From Parageobacillus caldoxylosilyticus NBRC 107762 (lineage in GTDB: Bacteria > Bacillota > Bacilli > Bacillales > Anoxybacillaceae): a DNA stretch of 64,000 nt. Below are positions 8,593 to 20,484 of the stretch, one piece after another; position 1 is the first letter of the stretch; every line of letters starts with the position of its first letter. Both the position numbers and the translations under genes were made by a program. The DNA lies in NCBI RefSeq assembly GCF_000632715.1, contig NZ_BAWO01000022.1, positions 47,438-111,437 of the forward strand, given 5' to 3'. The notes under the pieces are model-generated. The model was not told where the DNA came from, ran no database searches, and was given only the letters and a program-made list of their open reading frames with translations.

Positions 8593-9141
8593 TTATCCAA
8601 ACTGGGTGCAAATAAACCGCTCCCCGTTATTAAACGTGATTTCAAAGTGATCTTTATATGTATTCCCTCGTTCGTAGTAGTGCTGAACATTGCTGATTAG
8701 TTCGGTGTTGTCGTAAATAATGAAATTCACGCCTGTATATTTTGCAAACAACAATCCATTGTAGCAGTATAAACAATCATATAACGAAAAGCCAAGATTA
8801 TTTAGCCATTGCACGAACTGAAAAAATGTATGGTCCGGAAGCGCTGCCAGCCACTCTTGATAAGCATAGGAAAAGCGTTTGTGAAAACGGACGCGGTCAC
8901 CGGTCTGAAGCGGCAATATGCCGATGCCTGTATCGACGGTTCCGTTTTTACGCAAATAGCCGTGCAGCCATTGGCCGTAACGGAACAATTCTATTTTCCC
9001 TTCAGTCATTTCCTCTAACAATGATGCTTCTTCCTCTTCCTCATCAAAAAAAACCCATTCGTCGTTTACAAATTCAACGGTTCCTTGTATATAGGCCCGC
9101 TGTTGTTCAGTGATGCATTGTAGGCGCTGTTCGATATTCAA
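8593..9141 (-). CDS. yisN: YisN-like protein (DUF2777)
   Basis: 182 residues, starting at TTG 9141 behind AGGAGGAG. The product begins MNIEQRLQCITEQQRAYIQG and has an acidic FFDEEEEEASLLEEM stretch (residues ~32-46), followed by aromatic-rich segments. It matches the DUF2777/YisN family in length and position. Function unknown. In B. subtilis yisN also lies just upstream of the asparagine synthetase gene asnO. No signal peptide or membrane helix is visible, so a soluble cytoplasmic protein is expected. Confidence 0.75.
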   Translation of the reverse strand: MNIEQRLQCITEQQRAYIQGTVEFVNDEWVFFDEEEEEASLLEEMTEGKIELFRYGQWLHGYLRKNGTVDTGIGILPLQTGDRVRFHKRFSYAYQEWLAALPDHTFFQFVQWLNNLGFSLYDCLYCYNGLLFAKYTGVNFIIYDNTELISNVQHYYERGNTYKDHFEITFNNGERFICTQFG

Positions 9142-9438
9142 GTTTTCTCCTCCTCCTTATATTTCTTGTTTTTCCAGATTATCTTCCATTTATTCGTGCT
9201 GTTGTTGCCATCGGACAATTCATCGAAATGCGAGGGATTGCATAAAATGGAATCATGCCAATACGGAGAAGGAGCATGTTGCTAACAGGAAAGGGCAAGT
9301 GTTGGTCGTGAACGTTCGAACAAGAGGATGTAATAAAATATAGTGAGCCTTGTTGATGGAAAAGGAAAGGGAAATAGTCCGGAGTATAGGATGTCCAGCA
9401 AATAACTTTTTTGTATTTAAAAGAAAGGGTTGGTTCGT
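9142..9438. other. Divergent intergenic region, yisN/asnO
   Basis: About 300 bases holding the promoters of yisN (minus) and the asparagine synthetase (plus). I see no open frame with a ribosome site, no clear riboswitch and no strong hairpin. Confidence 0.5.
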
Positions 9439-11286
9439 ATGTGCGGCATCACTGGTTGGGTGGATTTTCAGCGTGATTTGCGAATAGAAAAAGAGATTAT
9501 CTTAAATATGACCGAGACACTGGCAAAACGCGGACCTGATGACACAAATACATGGTTTGACCAACACGCTGCGTTTGGACATAAGCGGCTTGTCGTCGTG
9601 GACCCGAAAGGCGGAAAACAGCCGATGACAAGACAAAAAAACGGCTACAGCTATACCGTTGTTTATAACGGGGAATTGTACAATACGGAGGATATTCGTA
9701 AAGAGCTATTAAAAAAAGGATATACATTCCAAGGGCATTCGGATACAGAGGTATTATTAAACGCCTATATCGAATGGAAAGAACGCTGCGTCGAGCTGTT
9801 TAACGGAATTTTTGCCTTTGCGATTTGGGATGAACAGCGGGAGCAATTATTTTTGGCGCGGGATCGCCTTGGTGTCAAGCCGCTTTTTTATCGTCACGAC
9901 GATGACGGTTTCTTGTTTGGTTCGGAAATCAAGGCTATCTTGGCACACCCGAATGTAAAGGCGGAAGTCGATTATGAAGGGTTGGCGGAAGTGTTCGGAT
10001 TGGGGCCGTCACGGACGCCAGGACACGGGGTGTTTTGCGGGATTAAAGAATTGCGCCCGGCGCACGCGTTAACGTTTTCCCGTGAAGGGGTAAGAGTATG
10101 GCGCTATTGGAATGTGCAAAGCGATGTCCATCGAGATTCGTTGGCGGAAACGGTGGAAAAACTGCGTTTCCTCCTTACCGATGCGGTAACGCGCCAGCTT
10201 GTTTCCGATGTGCCTGTCTGCACCTTTTTATCCGGTGGGATCGACTCGAGTTCCATTACCGCCATTGCGGCGACGGTGTTTGCCGAAGAAGGAAAAGGGC
10301 AGCTGCATACGTATTCCATTGATTACGAAGGCAATGACCAATATTTTAAAGCGAATGATTTTCAGCCCAATGCGGACGCTCCTTTTATTGACCTGATATC
10401 GGAAACGTTTCAAACCGTCCATCACCGCTGCGTCATTAGTCAAGAAGACTTGTTTGACCACTTACGGGAGGCAGTGATTGTCCGGGACGTTCCAGGCATG
10501 GCCGATGTGGACTCTTCTTTGCTATGGTTTTGCAAACAAATCCGCAAAGATTTTGTCGTTAGTTTATCTGGAGAGTGTGCCGATGAAATTTTTGGCGGCT
10601 ACCCATGGTTTCATCGTCCAGACGATTTGGCGAGGAACGGATTTCCATGGATGCGTTCGACAGAAGCACGCATCGATTTGCTAAAGAAAGACTGGAGAAA
10701 GAAATTGCGGCTGGACGAATATGTACAAACGCGCTTTTACGAAACGATTGCTGAGGTCCCAAGGCTCGAAGGGGAAAGCGCTGAGGAAGCAAAGCGGCGC
10801 GAGCTATTTTACTTAAACATGATTTGGTTTATGACGACGCTCCTTGACCGGAAAGACCGCATGAGCATGGGCGCCAGTCTAGAAGTCCGCGTGCCGTTTG
10901 CCGATCATCGTCTAGTCGAATATGTGTGGAACATTCCATGGGAAATGAAAATGTATGGCAACCGTGAAAAAGGCATTTTGCGCAAGGCGCTCGAGGAGAT
11001 TTTGCCGGAAGAAGTACTCTATCGCAAAAAAAGCCCGTATCCGAAAACACATCATCCGCTTTATACGAAACTAGTGAAAAATTGGCTAAAAGAGCTGTTG
11101 AACGATCGCTCGTCGGTGCTTTATGAATTTTTCGATACTAAAAAATTGGAAGAGTTAGTGGAAACAGAAGGGAAATCGTTCCATGTGCCTTGGTTTGGGC
11201 AGCTAATGACAGGACCGCAGCTGTTGGCGTACCTTGGCCAAGTGCACGTATGGTTCCAACACTATGGCATTACGATAAAGGAATAG
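9439..11286 (+). CDS. asnO: Asparagine synthetase, glutamine-hydrolysing (AsnO type)
   Basis: 615 residues. The start must be ATG 9439, because Cys2 in MCGITGW is the N-terminal nucleophile of the glutaminase domain; the TTG nine bases upstream would bury it. Domains: glutaminase (1-~210) with GHKRLVVVDP and RGPDDT, then the synthetase domain with PP-loop FLSGGIDSSSI near residue 255 and LSGECADEIFGGYPW. It makes asparagine from aspartate, ATP and glutamine. In B. subtilis three asn genes exist; the one next to yisN (asnO) matters for sporulation, and gene order here points to that one. A strong terminator follows. Confidence 0.9.
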   Translation: MCGITGWVDFQRDLRIEKEIILNMTETLAKRGPDDTNTWFDQHAAFGHKRLVVVDPKGGKQPMTRQKNGYSYTVVYNGELYNTEDIRKELLKKGYTFQGHSDTEVLLNAYIEWKERCVELFNGIFAFAIWDEQREQLFLARDRLGVKPLFYRHDDDGFLFGSEIKAILAHPNVKAEVDYEGLAEVFGLGPSRTPGHGVFCGIKELRPAHALTFSREGVRVWRYWNVQSDVHRDSLAETVEKLRFLLTDAVTRQLVSDVPVCTFLSGGIDSSSITAIAATVFAEEGKGQLHTYSIDYEGNDQYFKANDFQPNADAPFIDLISETFQTVHHRCVISQEDLFDHLREAVIVRDVPGMADVDSSLLWFCKQIRKDFVVSLSGECADEIFGGYPWFHRPDDLARNGFPWMRSTEARIDLLKKDWRKKLRLDEYVQTRFYETIAEVPRLEGESAEEAKRRELFYLNMIWFMTTLLDRKDRMSMGASLEVRVPFADHRLVEYVWNIPWEMKMYGNREKGILRKALEEILPEEVLYRKKSPYPKTHHPLYTKLVKNWLKELLNDRSSVLYEFFDTKKLEELVETEGKSFHVPWFGQLMTGPQLLAYLGQVHVWFQHYGITIKE

Positions 11287-11288
11287 AG

Positions 11289-13347
<2,059 letters not shown>

Positions 13348-14625
13348 ATGAGAAAAGTTGTTTCGCTGTTTATGGCCATGATTCTCATGATCGGCGTATT
13401 GGCTGCTTGTGGCCCGAAACGTGATGTTGGACAAGTGAAAGAGAACAACAAGGGGAATACAACAGAAAATGTAGAAAAACCGGAAAAATTAGTAGTCTGG
13501 GTAAATGATGAAGAAAAACAAAAGCAAGCATTAAATGATATCTTTAAAAAATATACGGAGAAAACAGGAATTAAAGTGGAAACGGTCGCTGTGAGCATGC
13601 TGGATCAGGTGAAAAAAATCGCGTTAGATGGTCCGGCAGGCAAAGGCCCTGACATATTTTATCAGCCGCACGACCGTATTGGCGACATTGTCCTCCAAGG
13701 CTTAGCTGATCCGGTTGATCTTGGCGACGCAAAAAGTGAATATAGTAAAATAGCAGTGGATGCGGTTACTTACGATGGACAGATTTATGGCGTGCCGTTT
13801 GTCGTGGAAACATACGGCTTATTTTACAATAAAAATTTAGTGCCGGAAGCTCCGAAAACAATGGAAGAGCTGATGAAAATCGCGAAAGAAAAAACAAATC
13901 CAGCCAAAGATCAATACGGCTTCTTGATGGAAGCTGCCAACTTCTATTTTGTCTATCCATTCTTTGCGGGATATGGCGGCTATGTATTCCGTAACGAAGA
14001 TGGAAAAATGGATACAAGCGATATTGGACTGGCGAATGATGGTGCTGTCAAAGGTGCTGAGCTTGTTCAATCTTGGTTTAAAAACGGATACATTCCAAAA
14101 GAAATTAATCAAGATGTCATGAATGGTTTATTTACGAAAGGAAATGTAGCAACGGTAATCAGCGGCCCATGGAACATTGCCACCTACCGCGATGCGCTAG
14201 GGGACAAATTGGCAACTGCGCCGCTTCCAGTATTAGAAAACGGGGAGCATCCAAAATCATTTGTCGGTGTGAAAGCATGGATGTTATCTGCTTATTCGAA
14301 AAATAAAGAGTGGGCAACAGACTTGATGAAGTTTATAACAAATGAAGAAAACTCGCTCCATTATTATGAAGTCGCAGGGGAAATGCCGGCAAATGAAAAA
14401 GCATTAACGAACGAAAAAATTAAAAATGACCCATTAATTTCCGGATTCGCAGAGCAAATCCAATATGGCGAACCGATGCCAAATGTACCACAAATGTCGC
14501 AAGTATGGGACCCAATGGGCAATGCGCTACAGTTTATTGCCAAGGGCGATAATCCAAAAGAGGTGTTGAAAGAAGCGGTAAAAACGATTCAAGATAAAAT
14601 TGCCGCCAGCGGCGGAGGACAATAA
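13348..14625 (+). CDS. Maltodextrin ABC transporter substrate-binding lipoprotein, copy 1 (MalE/MdxE type)
   Basis: 425 residues with a lipoprotein signal peptide: MRKVVSLFMAMILMIGVLAAC, lipobox LAAC with Cys21. A polar, charged linker follows, then the periplasmic-binding-protein-like fold of family 1 (KLVVWVNDEEKQKQALNDIF, GPAGKGPDIFYQPHDRIG, LFYNKNLVPEAPKTMEELM). It captures maltodextrins outside the membrane for the permeases encoded next. A paralogue at 23135 shares GPAG, FYNKDLV, PQMPMVWEPM-like motifs. The gene has AGGAGG before its ATG and LacI-type operators in its promoter region. A long hairpin just after the stop probably stabilises this part of the transcript. Confidence 0.92.
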   Translation: MRKVVSLFMAMILMIGVLAACGPKRDVGQVKENNKGNTTENVEKPEKLVVWVNDEEKQKQALNDIFKKYTEKTGIKVETVAVSMLDQVKKIALDGPAGKGPDIFYQPHDRIGDIVLQGLADPVDLGDAKSEYSKIAVDAVTYDGQIYGVPFVVETYGLFYNKNLVPEAPKTMEELMKIAKEKTNPAKDQYGFLMEAANFYFVYPFFAGYGGYVFRNEDGKMDTSDIGLANDGAVKGAELVQSWFKNGYIPKEINQDVMNGLFTKGNVATVISGPWNIATYRDALGDKLATAPLPVLENGEHPKSFVGVKAWMLSAYSKNKEWATDLMKFITNEENSLHYYEVAGEMPANEKALTNEKIKNDPLISGFAEQIQYGEPMPNVPQMSQVWDPMGNALQFIAKGDNPKEVLKEAVKTIQDKIAASGGGQ

Positions 14626-14639
14626 TTATTGAAGTCAAT

Positions 14640-14673
14640 GAATGGTGGATAGAGCTGTTTCTATCCACCATTC
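14640..14673 (+). other. Intercistronic hairpin between malE1 and malF1
   Basis: A perfect 13-pair stem, GAATGGTGGATAG with CTATCCACCATTC, and an 8-base loop, with no T tract after it. This fits a partial stop or mRNA-protecting structure that gives excess binding protein over permease. The paralogous operon has a hairpin at the same place. Confidence 0.75.
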
Positions 14674-14698
14674 TTATCACGTGTAAGGAGGATTCACC

Positions 14699-15979
14699 AT
14701 GTCTAAACAAAAGATGCGGCATCGTCCTACTGTTGCTATTATTCTTTCCATTCTTTTTGCAGGCTTGGGCCAGCTATATAACCGGCGTTATGTAAAAGGA
14801 ATTTTATTTATTGTTATTGAAGCCGTATTTCTAATCACGTTTTATAATTTTTTAAATATTGGATTATGGGGGCTTATTACATTGGGAGAAATCCCGATGG
14901 TAGACCATTCGATTTTCCTATTGATTCAAGGGCTAGTATCTGTCATTATCATCGCATTCGCGGCTGTTTTGTATTATTTCAATATTATCGATGCGCGTAA
15001 AGATGCGCTTCGCCTGCAGCGAGGAGAGCCGTTTCCGTCGCTCCTGGAATCATGCGGAAACGTGTGGGATAAAGGATTTCCATATGTATTTGTCACACCA
15101 GGGCTGATTATGCTTTTATTTGTTGTTGTGCTGCCGCTGCTTTTTATGGTATCGCTGGCGTTTACGGATTACAACTTGTACAACTCGCCGCCGCGTCATC
15201 TATTGCATTGGGTTGGCTTTAAAAACTTTAAAAATTTAGTATCGGTTCCAATTTGGCAAGATACGTTTTTCAGCGTCTTTGCCTGGACGATTGTCTGGAC
15301 CATTGTCGCAACGACATTGCAAATTGCACTCGGCTTGTTTTTAGCGATACTCGTCAATGACCCGCGCATTAAATTTAAGCGATTCATTCGCACTGTATTG
15401 ATTTTGCCTTGGGCGGTGCCGGCATTTGTGACCATTCTTGTATTTGCGGCGATGTTTAACGATAAATTCGGAGCGATCAACCGTGATATTTTAAGCGCTT
15501 TCGGCGTCATGATTCCGTGGATGACCGATCCGTTTTGGACAAAAGTAGCCCTTATTTTAATCCAAACATGGCTCGGATTTCCGTTCGTATTTGCCTTATT
15601 TACAGGAGTTCTGCAAAGCATTTCCCGCGATTGGTACGAAGCAGCCGAGATGGATGGAGCAACGCGCTGGCAAAAGTTCCGCTCGATTACGCTGCCGCAC
15701 GTCTTATACGCGACAGCACCGCTGTTGATTATGCAGTATGCCGGCAACTTTAACAACTTTAACATTATTTATCTATTCAACGACGGCGGCCCGGCTGTGC
15801 GCGGACAAAACGCTGGAGGAACGGATATTTTAATTTCTTGGGTATATGATTTGACGTTTACGACAAACAACTACAATATGGCTGCAGCAATTTCGATTAT
15901 TATCGGGTTGATCGTGAGCGGTTTTGCCTTGTATCAATTCCGGCGTACACGTTCCTTTAAAGAGGAGGGGAACATTTAA
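14699..15979 (+). CDS. Maltodextrin ABC permease, copy 1 (MalF/MdxF type)
   Basis: 426 residues, behind TAAGGAGG. An extra N-terminal membrane region precedes the permease core, including ILFAGLGQLYNRRYVKGILF, a motif of many Bacillus MdxF proteins. The core has about six further helices and the EAA loop EAAEMDGATRWQKFRSITLP (residues ~315-335) that contacts the ATPase. It pairs with the downstream MalG-type protein to form the membrane channel. No ATPase gene is found, so a shared MsmX-type ATPase is inferred. The stop overlaps the next start (TAATG). Confidence 0.92.
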   Translation: MSKQKMRHRPTVAIILSILFAGLGQLYNRRYVKGILFIVIEAVFLITFYNFLNIGLWGLITLGEIPMVDHSIFLLIQGLVSVIIIAFAAVLYYFNIIDARKDALRLQRGEPFPSLLESCGNVWDKGFPYVFVTPGLIMLLFVVVLPLLFMVSLAFTDYNLYNSPPRHLLHWVGFKNFKNLVSVPIWQDTFFSVFAWTIVWTIVATTLQIALGLFLAILVNDPRIKFKRFIRTVLILPWAVPAFVTILVFAAMFNDKFGAINRDILSAFGVMIPWMTDPFWTKVALILIQTWLGFPFVFALFTGVLQSISRDWYEAAEMDGATRWQKFRSITLPHVLYATAPLLIMQYAGNFNNFNIIYLFNDGGPAVRGQNAGGTDILISWVYDLTFTTNNYNMAAAISIIIGLIVSGFALYQFRRTRSFKEEGNI

Positions 15980-16821
15980 TGAATCGGAAAATAAAATCAC
16001 GCATCGAGGTGGCCTTGATATATTTATTTATTGCATTCATGTTCGTTGTCATTGCCTATCCGCTTCTTTGGACAATCAGCATGTCGTTAAATCCGGGGAC
16101 AAGTTTATATTCCGCATCGTTGATCCCGGAAAAGCCGTCGCTGGAACATTATAAATGGTTATTTACAAGCCCGCAAAGTGATTATTTGTTATGGTACAAA
16201 AATAGTTTATTCGTCGCTGCCATCAATGCGATTTTATCCGTATTATTTACTGCATTAATTGCCTATGCGTTTTCCCGCTACCGGTTTGTCGGGAGGAAAA
16301 TGGGGCTGTATTTGTTTCTTGTGCTGCAAATGTTCCCGTCCTTAATGGCAATGGTTGCCCTTTATGTTTTGTTAAACATGCTTCATCTTTTAGATTCGTT
16401 GTGGGGGCTGATTTTGATTTACGTAGGTGGGCAGATTCCATTTAACGCCTGGCTTGTGAAAGGGTATTTCGATACGATTCCGCGCGAGCTTGACGAAGCG
16501 GCGCGCATGGATGGCGCAGGGCATTTTGGCGTGTTCTTTCGTATTATGCTTCCGCTGGCAAAACCGATTTTGGCCGTTGTTGCTTTATTCAATTTTATGG
16601 CTCCGTTTACCGATTTTTTATTACCATCTATCGTTTTGCGTGATCCAGAAAAATATACGCTTGCCGTCGGATTGTTTAACTTTATTAGCGACCGTTTTGC
16701 CAATAACTTCACGCGGTTTGCGGCTGGCTCGATTTTAATTGCGGCTCCGATTGCTATCGTATTCTTATTCTTGCAGCGTTATTTAATTTCCGGCTTAACA
16801 GCGGGTGGAACAAAAGGGTAA
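15979..16821 (+). CDS. Maltodextrin ABC permease, copy 1 (MalG/MdxG type)
   Basis: 280 residues, six membrane helices. The EAA loop is ELDEAARMDGAGHFGVFFRI (residues ~172-191). It overlaps the previous gene by one base, showing translational coupling. Motifs YPLLWTISMSLNPG and AYAFSRYRFVGRKMG match MalG. With the MalF-type partner it imports maltodextrins. The paralogue at 25867 has the same length range and motif order. Confidence 0.92.
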   Translation: MNRKIKSRIEVALIYLFIAFMFVVIAYPLLWTISMSLNPGTSLYSASLIPEKPSLEHYKWLFTSPQSDYLLWYKNSLFVAAINAILSVLFTALIAYAFSRYRFVGRKMGLYLFLVLQMFPSLMAMVALYVLLNMLHLLDSLWGLILIYVGGQIPFNAWLVKGYFDTIPRELDEAARMDGAGHFGVFFRIMLPLAKPILAVVALFNFMAPFTDFLLPSIVLRDPEKYTLAVGLFNFISDRFANNFTRFAAGSILIAAPIAIVFLFLQRYLISGLTAGGTKG

Positions 16822-16896
16822 TAACCGTTATGATAAAAATGGTATTACCCCTTTCCGAAAAAGCAACGATATTACGATCAAAGGGGGGAAACGGAA

Positions 16897-18429
16897 ATGG
16901 GGAATCGAGTATTCGCTCTGTTTATACTTCCGTTTCTTCTTTTTTATGCGTTTCCGGTACAAGCCGCTGAAAAAGAAGAACGAACCTGGCAGGATGAAGC
17001 AATTTATTTCATCATGGTTGACCGCTTTAACAACATGGACCCAAGCAATGATTACAATGTCAACGTCAATGACCCGAAAGGCTATTTCGGCGGTGATTTA
17101 AAAGGAGTGACTGCCAAACTGGACTACATTAAAGAGATGGGGTTTACGGCGATTTGGCTCACGCCGATTTTCAAAAACGAACCGGGCGGGTACCATGGCT
17201 ATTGGATTCAAGATTTTTACAAAGTCGATCCGCACTTTGGCACGATGGAAGATTTAAAAACATTAGTCAAGGAAGCGCATAAACGCGGGATGAAGGTCAT
17301 TTTAGACTTTGTCGCCAATCATACGGGGTATCATCATCCATGGCTGAATGACCCGGCAAAAAAGGATTGGTTCCATGAGAAAAAAGAAATTTTCGATTGG
17401 AATAACCAAAAGCAAGTAGAAAACGGCTGGGTGTACGGCCTCCCGGATTTGGCGCAGGAAAATCCGGAAGTGAAGCGCTATTTGATTGATGCGGCGAAAT
17501 GGTGGATTAAACAAACTGACATCGACGGCTACCGCTTAGATACGGTTCGCCATGTGCCAAAGTCATTTTGGCAGGAATTTTCCAAAGAAGTGAAGTCCGT
17601 AAAAAAAGATTTCTTCCTTATTGGTGAAGTATGGAGCGAGGACCCGCGCTATATCGCTGATTACGGCAAATATGGCATTGACGGATTTATCGATTACCCG
17701 CTTTATAACGCGGTAACGAAAACACTGACGAAGCGCGATCAATCGTTGCGTTCGCTTTACGACGTATGGGAATATAACAAAACGTTTTATGACCGTCCGT
17801 ACTTGCTTGGCACGTTTTTGGACAACCATGATACGGTCCGGTTTACGAAGCTGGCGATTGACAATCGGCAAAATCCGATTTCACGAATCAAGCTTGCTAT
17901 GTCTTATTTGTTCTCCGCTCCTGGCATTCCGATTATGTATTACGGAACGGAAATCGCGATGAATGGGGGAGAAGACCCGGATAACCGCCGTTTAATGGAT
18001 TTTCGCGCCGACCGGGAAATCATTGATTACATTAAAAAACTTGGCGAATTGCGGCAAAAACTTCCTTCCTTGCGGCGCGGTGATTTTACGTTGCTGTATG
18101 AAAAAGACGGCATGGCCGTATTTAAGCGCCATTACAAAGACGAAACAACGGTGATCGCCATTAATAATACAGGAAAAACACAAAAGGTGCATATCACGAA
18201 TGACCAACTGACGCCGGGAAAAGAGCTGCGCGGGCTGCTTGCCGGCGATTTAGTGCGGAGCGGCCGCGATGGCTATGATATTATTATCAATCGCGAAACG
18301 GCGGAAATTTACGCGCTTGCCGATAAAACAGGGATCAATATTCCTTTTATCATGGCGATTGTCGCTGTTTACGTATTATTTATCCTATTTTTGTACCTTG
18401 TTAAAAGGCGGTCGAAACAGGCGACGTAA
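16897..18429 (+). CDS. Cell-surface alpha-amylase with C-terminal membrane anchor (GH13)
   Basis: 510 residues. Signal peptide 1-~24 (FALFILPFLLFYAFPVQAAE), GH13 barrel with DFVANH, GYRLDTVRH (nucleophile Asp), LIGEVW (acid/base Glu) and FLDNHDT, then a small C-domain. A C-terminal transmembrane helix (~484-503, IPFIMAIVAVYVLFILFLYL) is followed by KRRSKQ, so the enzyme stays attached to the cell. This layout is known for the small cell-bound amylases of Geobacillus and Anoxybacillus (GH13_45-like). It probably trims starch at the surface to feed the importer encoded just upstream. It is likely in the same transcript (75-base gap, GGGGGG ribosome site). Confidence 0.9.
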   Translation: MGNRVFALFILPFLLFYAFPVQAAEKEERTWQDEAIYFIMVDRFNNMDPSNDYNVNVNDPKGYFGGDLKGVTAKLDYIKEMGFTAIWLTPIFKNEPGGYHGYWIQDFYKVDPHFGTMEDLKTLVKEAHKRGMKVILDFVANHTGYHHPWLNDPAKKDWFHEKKEIFDWNNQKQVENGWVYGLPDLAQENPEVKRYLIDAAKWWIKQTDIDGYRLDTVRHVPKSFWQEFSKEVKSVKKDFFLIGEVWSEDPRYIADYGKYGIDGFIDYPLYNAVTKTLTKRDQSLRSLYDVWEYNKTFYDRPYLLGTFLDNHDTVRFTKLAIDNRQNPISRIKLAMSYLFSAPGIPIMYYGTEIAMNGGEDPDNRRLMDFRADREIIDYIKKLGELRQKLPSLRRGDFTLLYEKDGMAVFKRHYKDETTVIAINNTGKTQKVHITNDQLTPGKELRGLLAGDLVRSGRDGYDIIINRETAEIYALADKTGINIPFIMAIVAVYVLFILFLYLVKRRSKQAT

Positions 18430-18522
18430 GCTGGCGTTCCAAAACAGTAAAAATGAATGACTATGTGCAACGTAACGTGATAAAAATTATACTATGGATA
18501 AAAAGTGAATGGGGGAGTGAAG

Positions 18523-19548
18523 ATGACTGTCACGATCAAAGATGTCGCGAAACGCGCAAATGTGGCTCCCTCCACAGTTTCCCGTGTTATCGCCGACAGT
18601 CCGCGCATCAGCGAGAAAACGAAGCGGAAAGTGCGCGAGGCGATGAAAGAACTTGGATATCACCCAAATTTTATTGCGCGCAGCTTGGCAAACCAAGCGA
18701 CGCAAGTCATCGGCATCGTCATGCCGAGCGCGGCGGAACAGGCGCTGCAAAACCCGTTCTTTCCAGAAGTCATCCGCGGCATCAGCAAGGCGGCGCATGA
18801 AAAAAAATACGCGCTGCAAATGTCCACGGGCGAAAAAGAAGTGGAAATTTATGAAGGGGTCGTCGACATGCTGCAAGGCCGCCGCGTAGACGGGGTGATT
18901 TTATTATACTCGCGCATCGATGATAAACTGATGAAATATTTGCAAAAAAACAAATTCCCATTTGTCGTGATTGGGAAGCCGCATCAAAAGGCGGAACAGA
19001 TCACTCATGTCGATAATGACAATTACCTGGCGGGCAAAGAGGCGACCGAGTATTTGATTGCGCGCGGCCATGAACGAATCGCTTTTGTCGGCGGCAATAA
19101 GCAATATTTGGTCACCGTTGACCGTCTGAGCGGGTATGAGGCGGCGTTGAAAGAAGCTGGCCTTCCTTATCGTGAAGACTATATCATGCATGAAGAATTT
19201 CTGCAGGAAGGCGGCCAAGAGGCGATGAAAGAGCTGCTTTCGCTCGCAGACCCGCCGACCGCGCTTGTCGTCGCCGACGACTTAATGGCCTTAGGCGTGC
19301 TGAAGACGTTGGATGAAATGAACCTGCGCGTTCCCGATGACATTTCGATCGTCAGCTTCAACAACACGCTGCTGGCGGAAATGTCGCGCCCGCCGCTGAC
19401 ATCGGTCGACATCCACATTTTCCAGCTCGGCTATGAAGCAACGAAAAGTCTAATCGAAAAGATTGACAACCCAAACGAACCGGTCAAGCGCATTATTATT
19501 CCGCATCGCATTGTTGAGCGTTTTTCGTGCAACGATGGCAGGAAATAA
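18523..19548 (+). CDS. LacI-family maltose/maltodextrin regulator (MalR type)
   Basis: 341 residues from ATG 18523 with GGGGGAG upstream; a GTG 18 bases earlier is less likely. The N-terminal helix-turn-helix TIKDVAKRANVAPSTVSRVI with hinge helix ARSLANQATQVIG is followed by a sugar-binding domain (NPFFPEVIRGI, VDGVILLYSR, FVGGNKQYLVTVDRLSGYEAAL). Gene context and LacI-type operators before both importer operons point to repression relieved by maltose or maltodextrin. The last 132 bases (19417-19548) recur in diverged form at 29226-29360. The two ends read ERFSCNDGRK here and ERFSCDCYRKK there. Confidence 0.9.
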   Translation: MTVTIKDVAKRANVAPSTVSRVIADSPRISEKTKRKVREAMKELGYHPNFIARSLANQATQVIGIVMPSAAEQALQNPFFPEVIRGISKAAHEKKYALQMSTGEKEVEIYEGVVDMLQGRRVDGVILLYSRIDDKLMKYLQKNKFPFVVIGKPHQKAEQITHVDNDNYLAGKEATEYLIARGHERIAFVGGNKQYLVTVDRLSGYEAALKEAGLPYREDYIMHEEFLQEGGQEAMKELLSLADPPTALVVADDLMALGVLKTLDEMNLRVPDDISIVSFNNTLLAEMSRPPLTSVDIHIFQLGYEATKSLIEKIDNPNEPVKRIIIPHRIVERFSCNDGRK

Positions 19549-20484
19549 AGTTTCCCCTAGCCGCGAAAAGGCGGTTAGGGGGATAATATGCTCAAAACGG
19601 GAGTTACCTATAAGGTAAAAATCTTGAACGGGGTTAGCGGGTGGCTGCCCTTAGCAAAAAAATCGATTTCGATACTTACTAGATAAAGTAAATTGTCGAT
19701 CGTTTCTTCACTCACAAGATATAGCGATTGGACGTACTTCATCACGTGTATCTCTATAACTTAAGAAGCTTATCGCTCCCTCTTTATTGGAATACAGAAA
19801 AGATGGACCAATAAAATAGATAAGGTTTTAAGTCATTGGAGAAATTTAGTTGGTTACGTACAAAATCGAAAAATGAAAAAATCGTTTTGATTCTTATATT
19901 TTAAAGGTCAATCTGCAAAACAATCCTTTTTATTGGTAATTGGTTCCCACTATAGAGTCTGGTGCCATAAACAATGATTCGCATGCGCTCCTCATAGGTG
20001 TTGATAAGAACTCCCTTTTCCCTTGGTACATGAACACCATTTGAAATGAATCATCAACATTAGCCAGGTTGACAAAAGTCTTTGATGTGAACACGGGTTC
20101 CTTATGACGGAATCTCGTGATTGAAATCCCGCCTTCTTTGCAAGAGAGTCCAAATGGCAACCGAAAATTTAAATGGATTTTCAGCCGTATCTGCTTGTTT
20201 GAATGTAGAGATCATGGGTATATCGATTATTAGTGATATCTAAGTGATTGGCTTTGATGGATTGTCATCGAGTCAATGCATGATTCCTGCCTTTATAATT
20301 TTTAGTCAGAATATTATGATAAATTAACGAGTGACGGCTAGTTTATTGACTTCTTAAATAGATCAAAATGAGATGCTCAATGAATAGGAGGTGGTGTTAC
20401 CCATAGAAATGTCATAGGAAAAAGTATATCAGTAAGAAGGTAGTTTTTTACGTCATATTATTTTAAAAGAAAGGAAGAAATGGC
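19549..20484. other. Gene-poor, degenerate stretch at the left edge of the putative insertion
   Basis: About 0.94 kb. It begins with a hairpin (CCCCTAGCCGC with GCGGTTAGGGG, 19555-19581) that lacks a T tract. Weak minus-strand fragments follow, one open over 19930-20160 (76 codons, no ribosome site seen) and another ending near 19733. They may be relics of one decayed gene that I do not recognise. No LacI-type operator is visible before the next gene. The composition is AT-richer than in the repressor gene. Confidence 0.5.
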
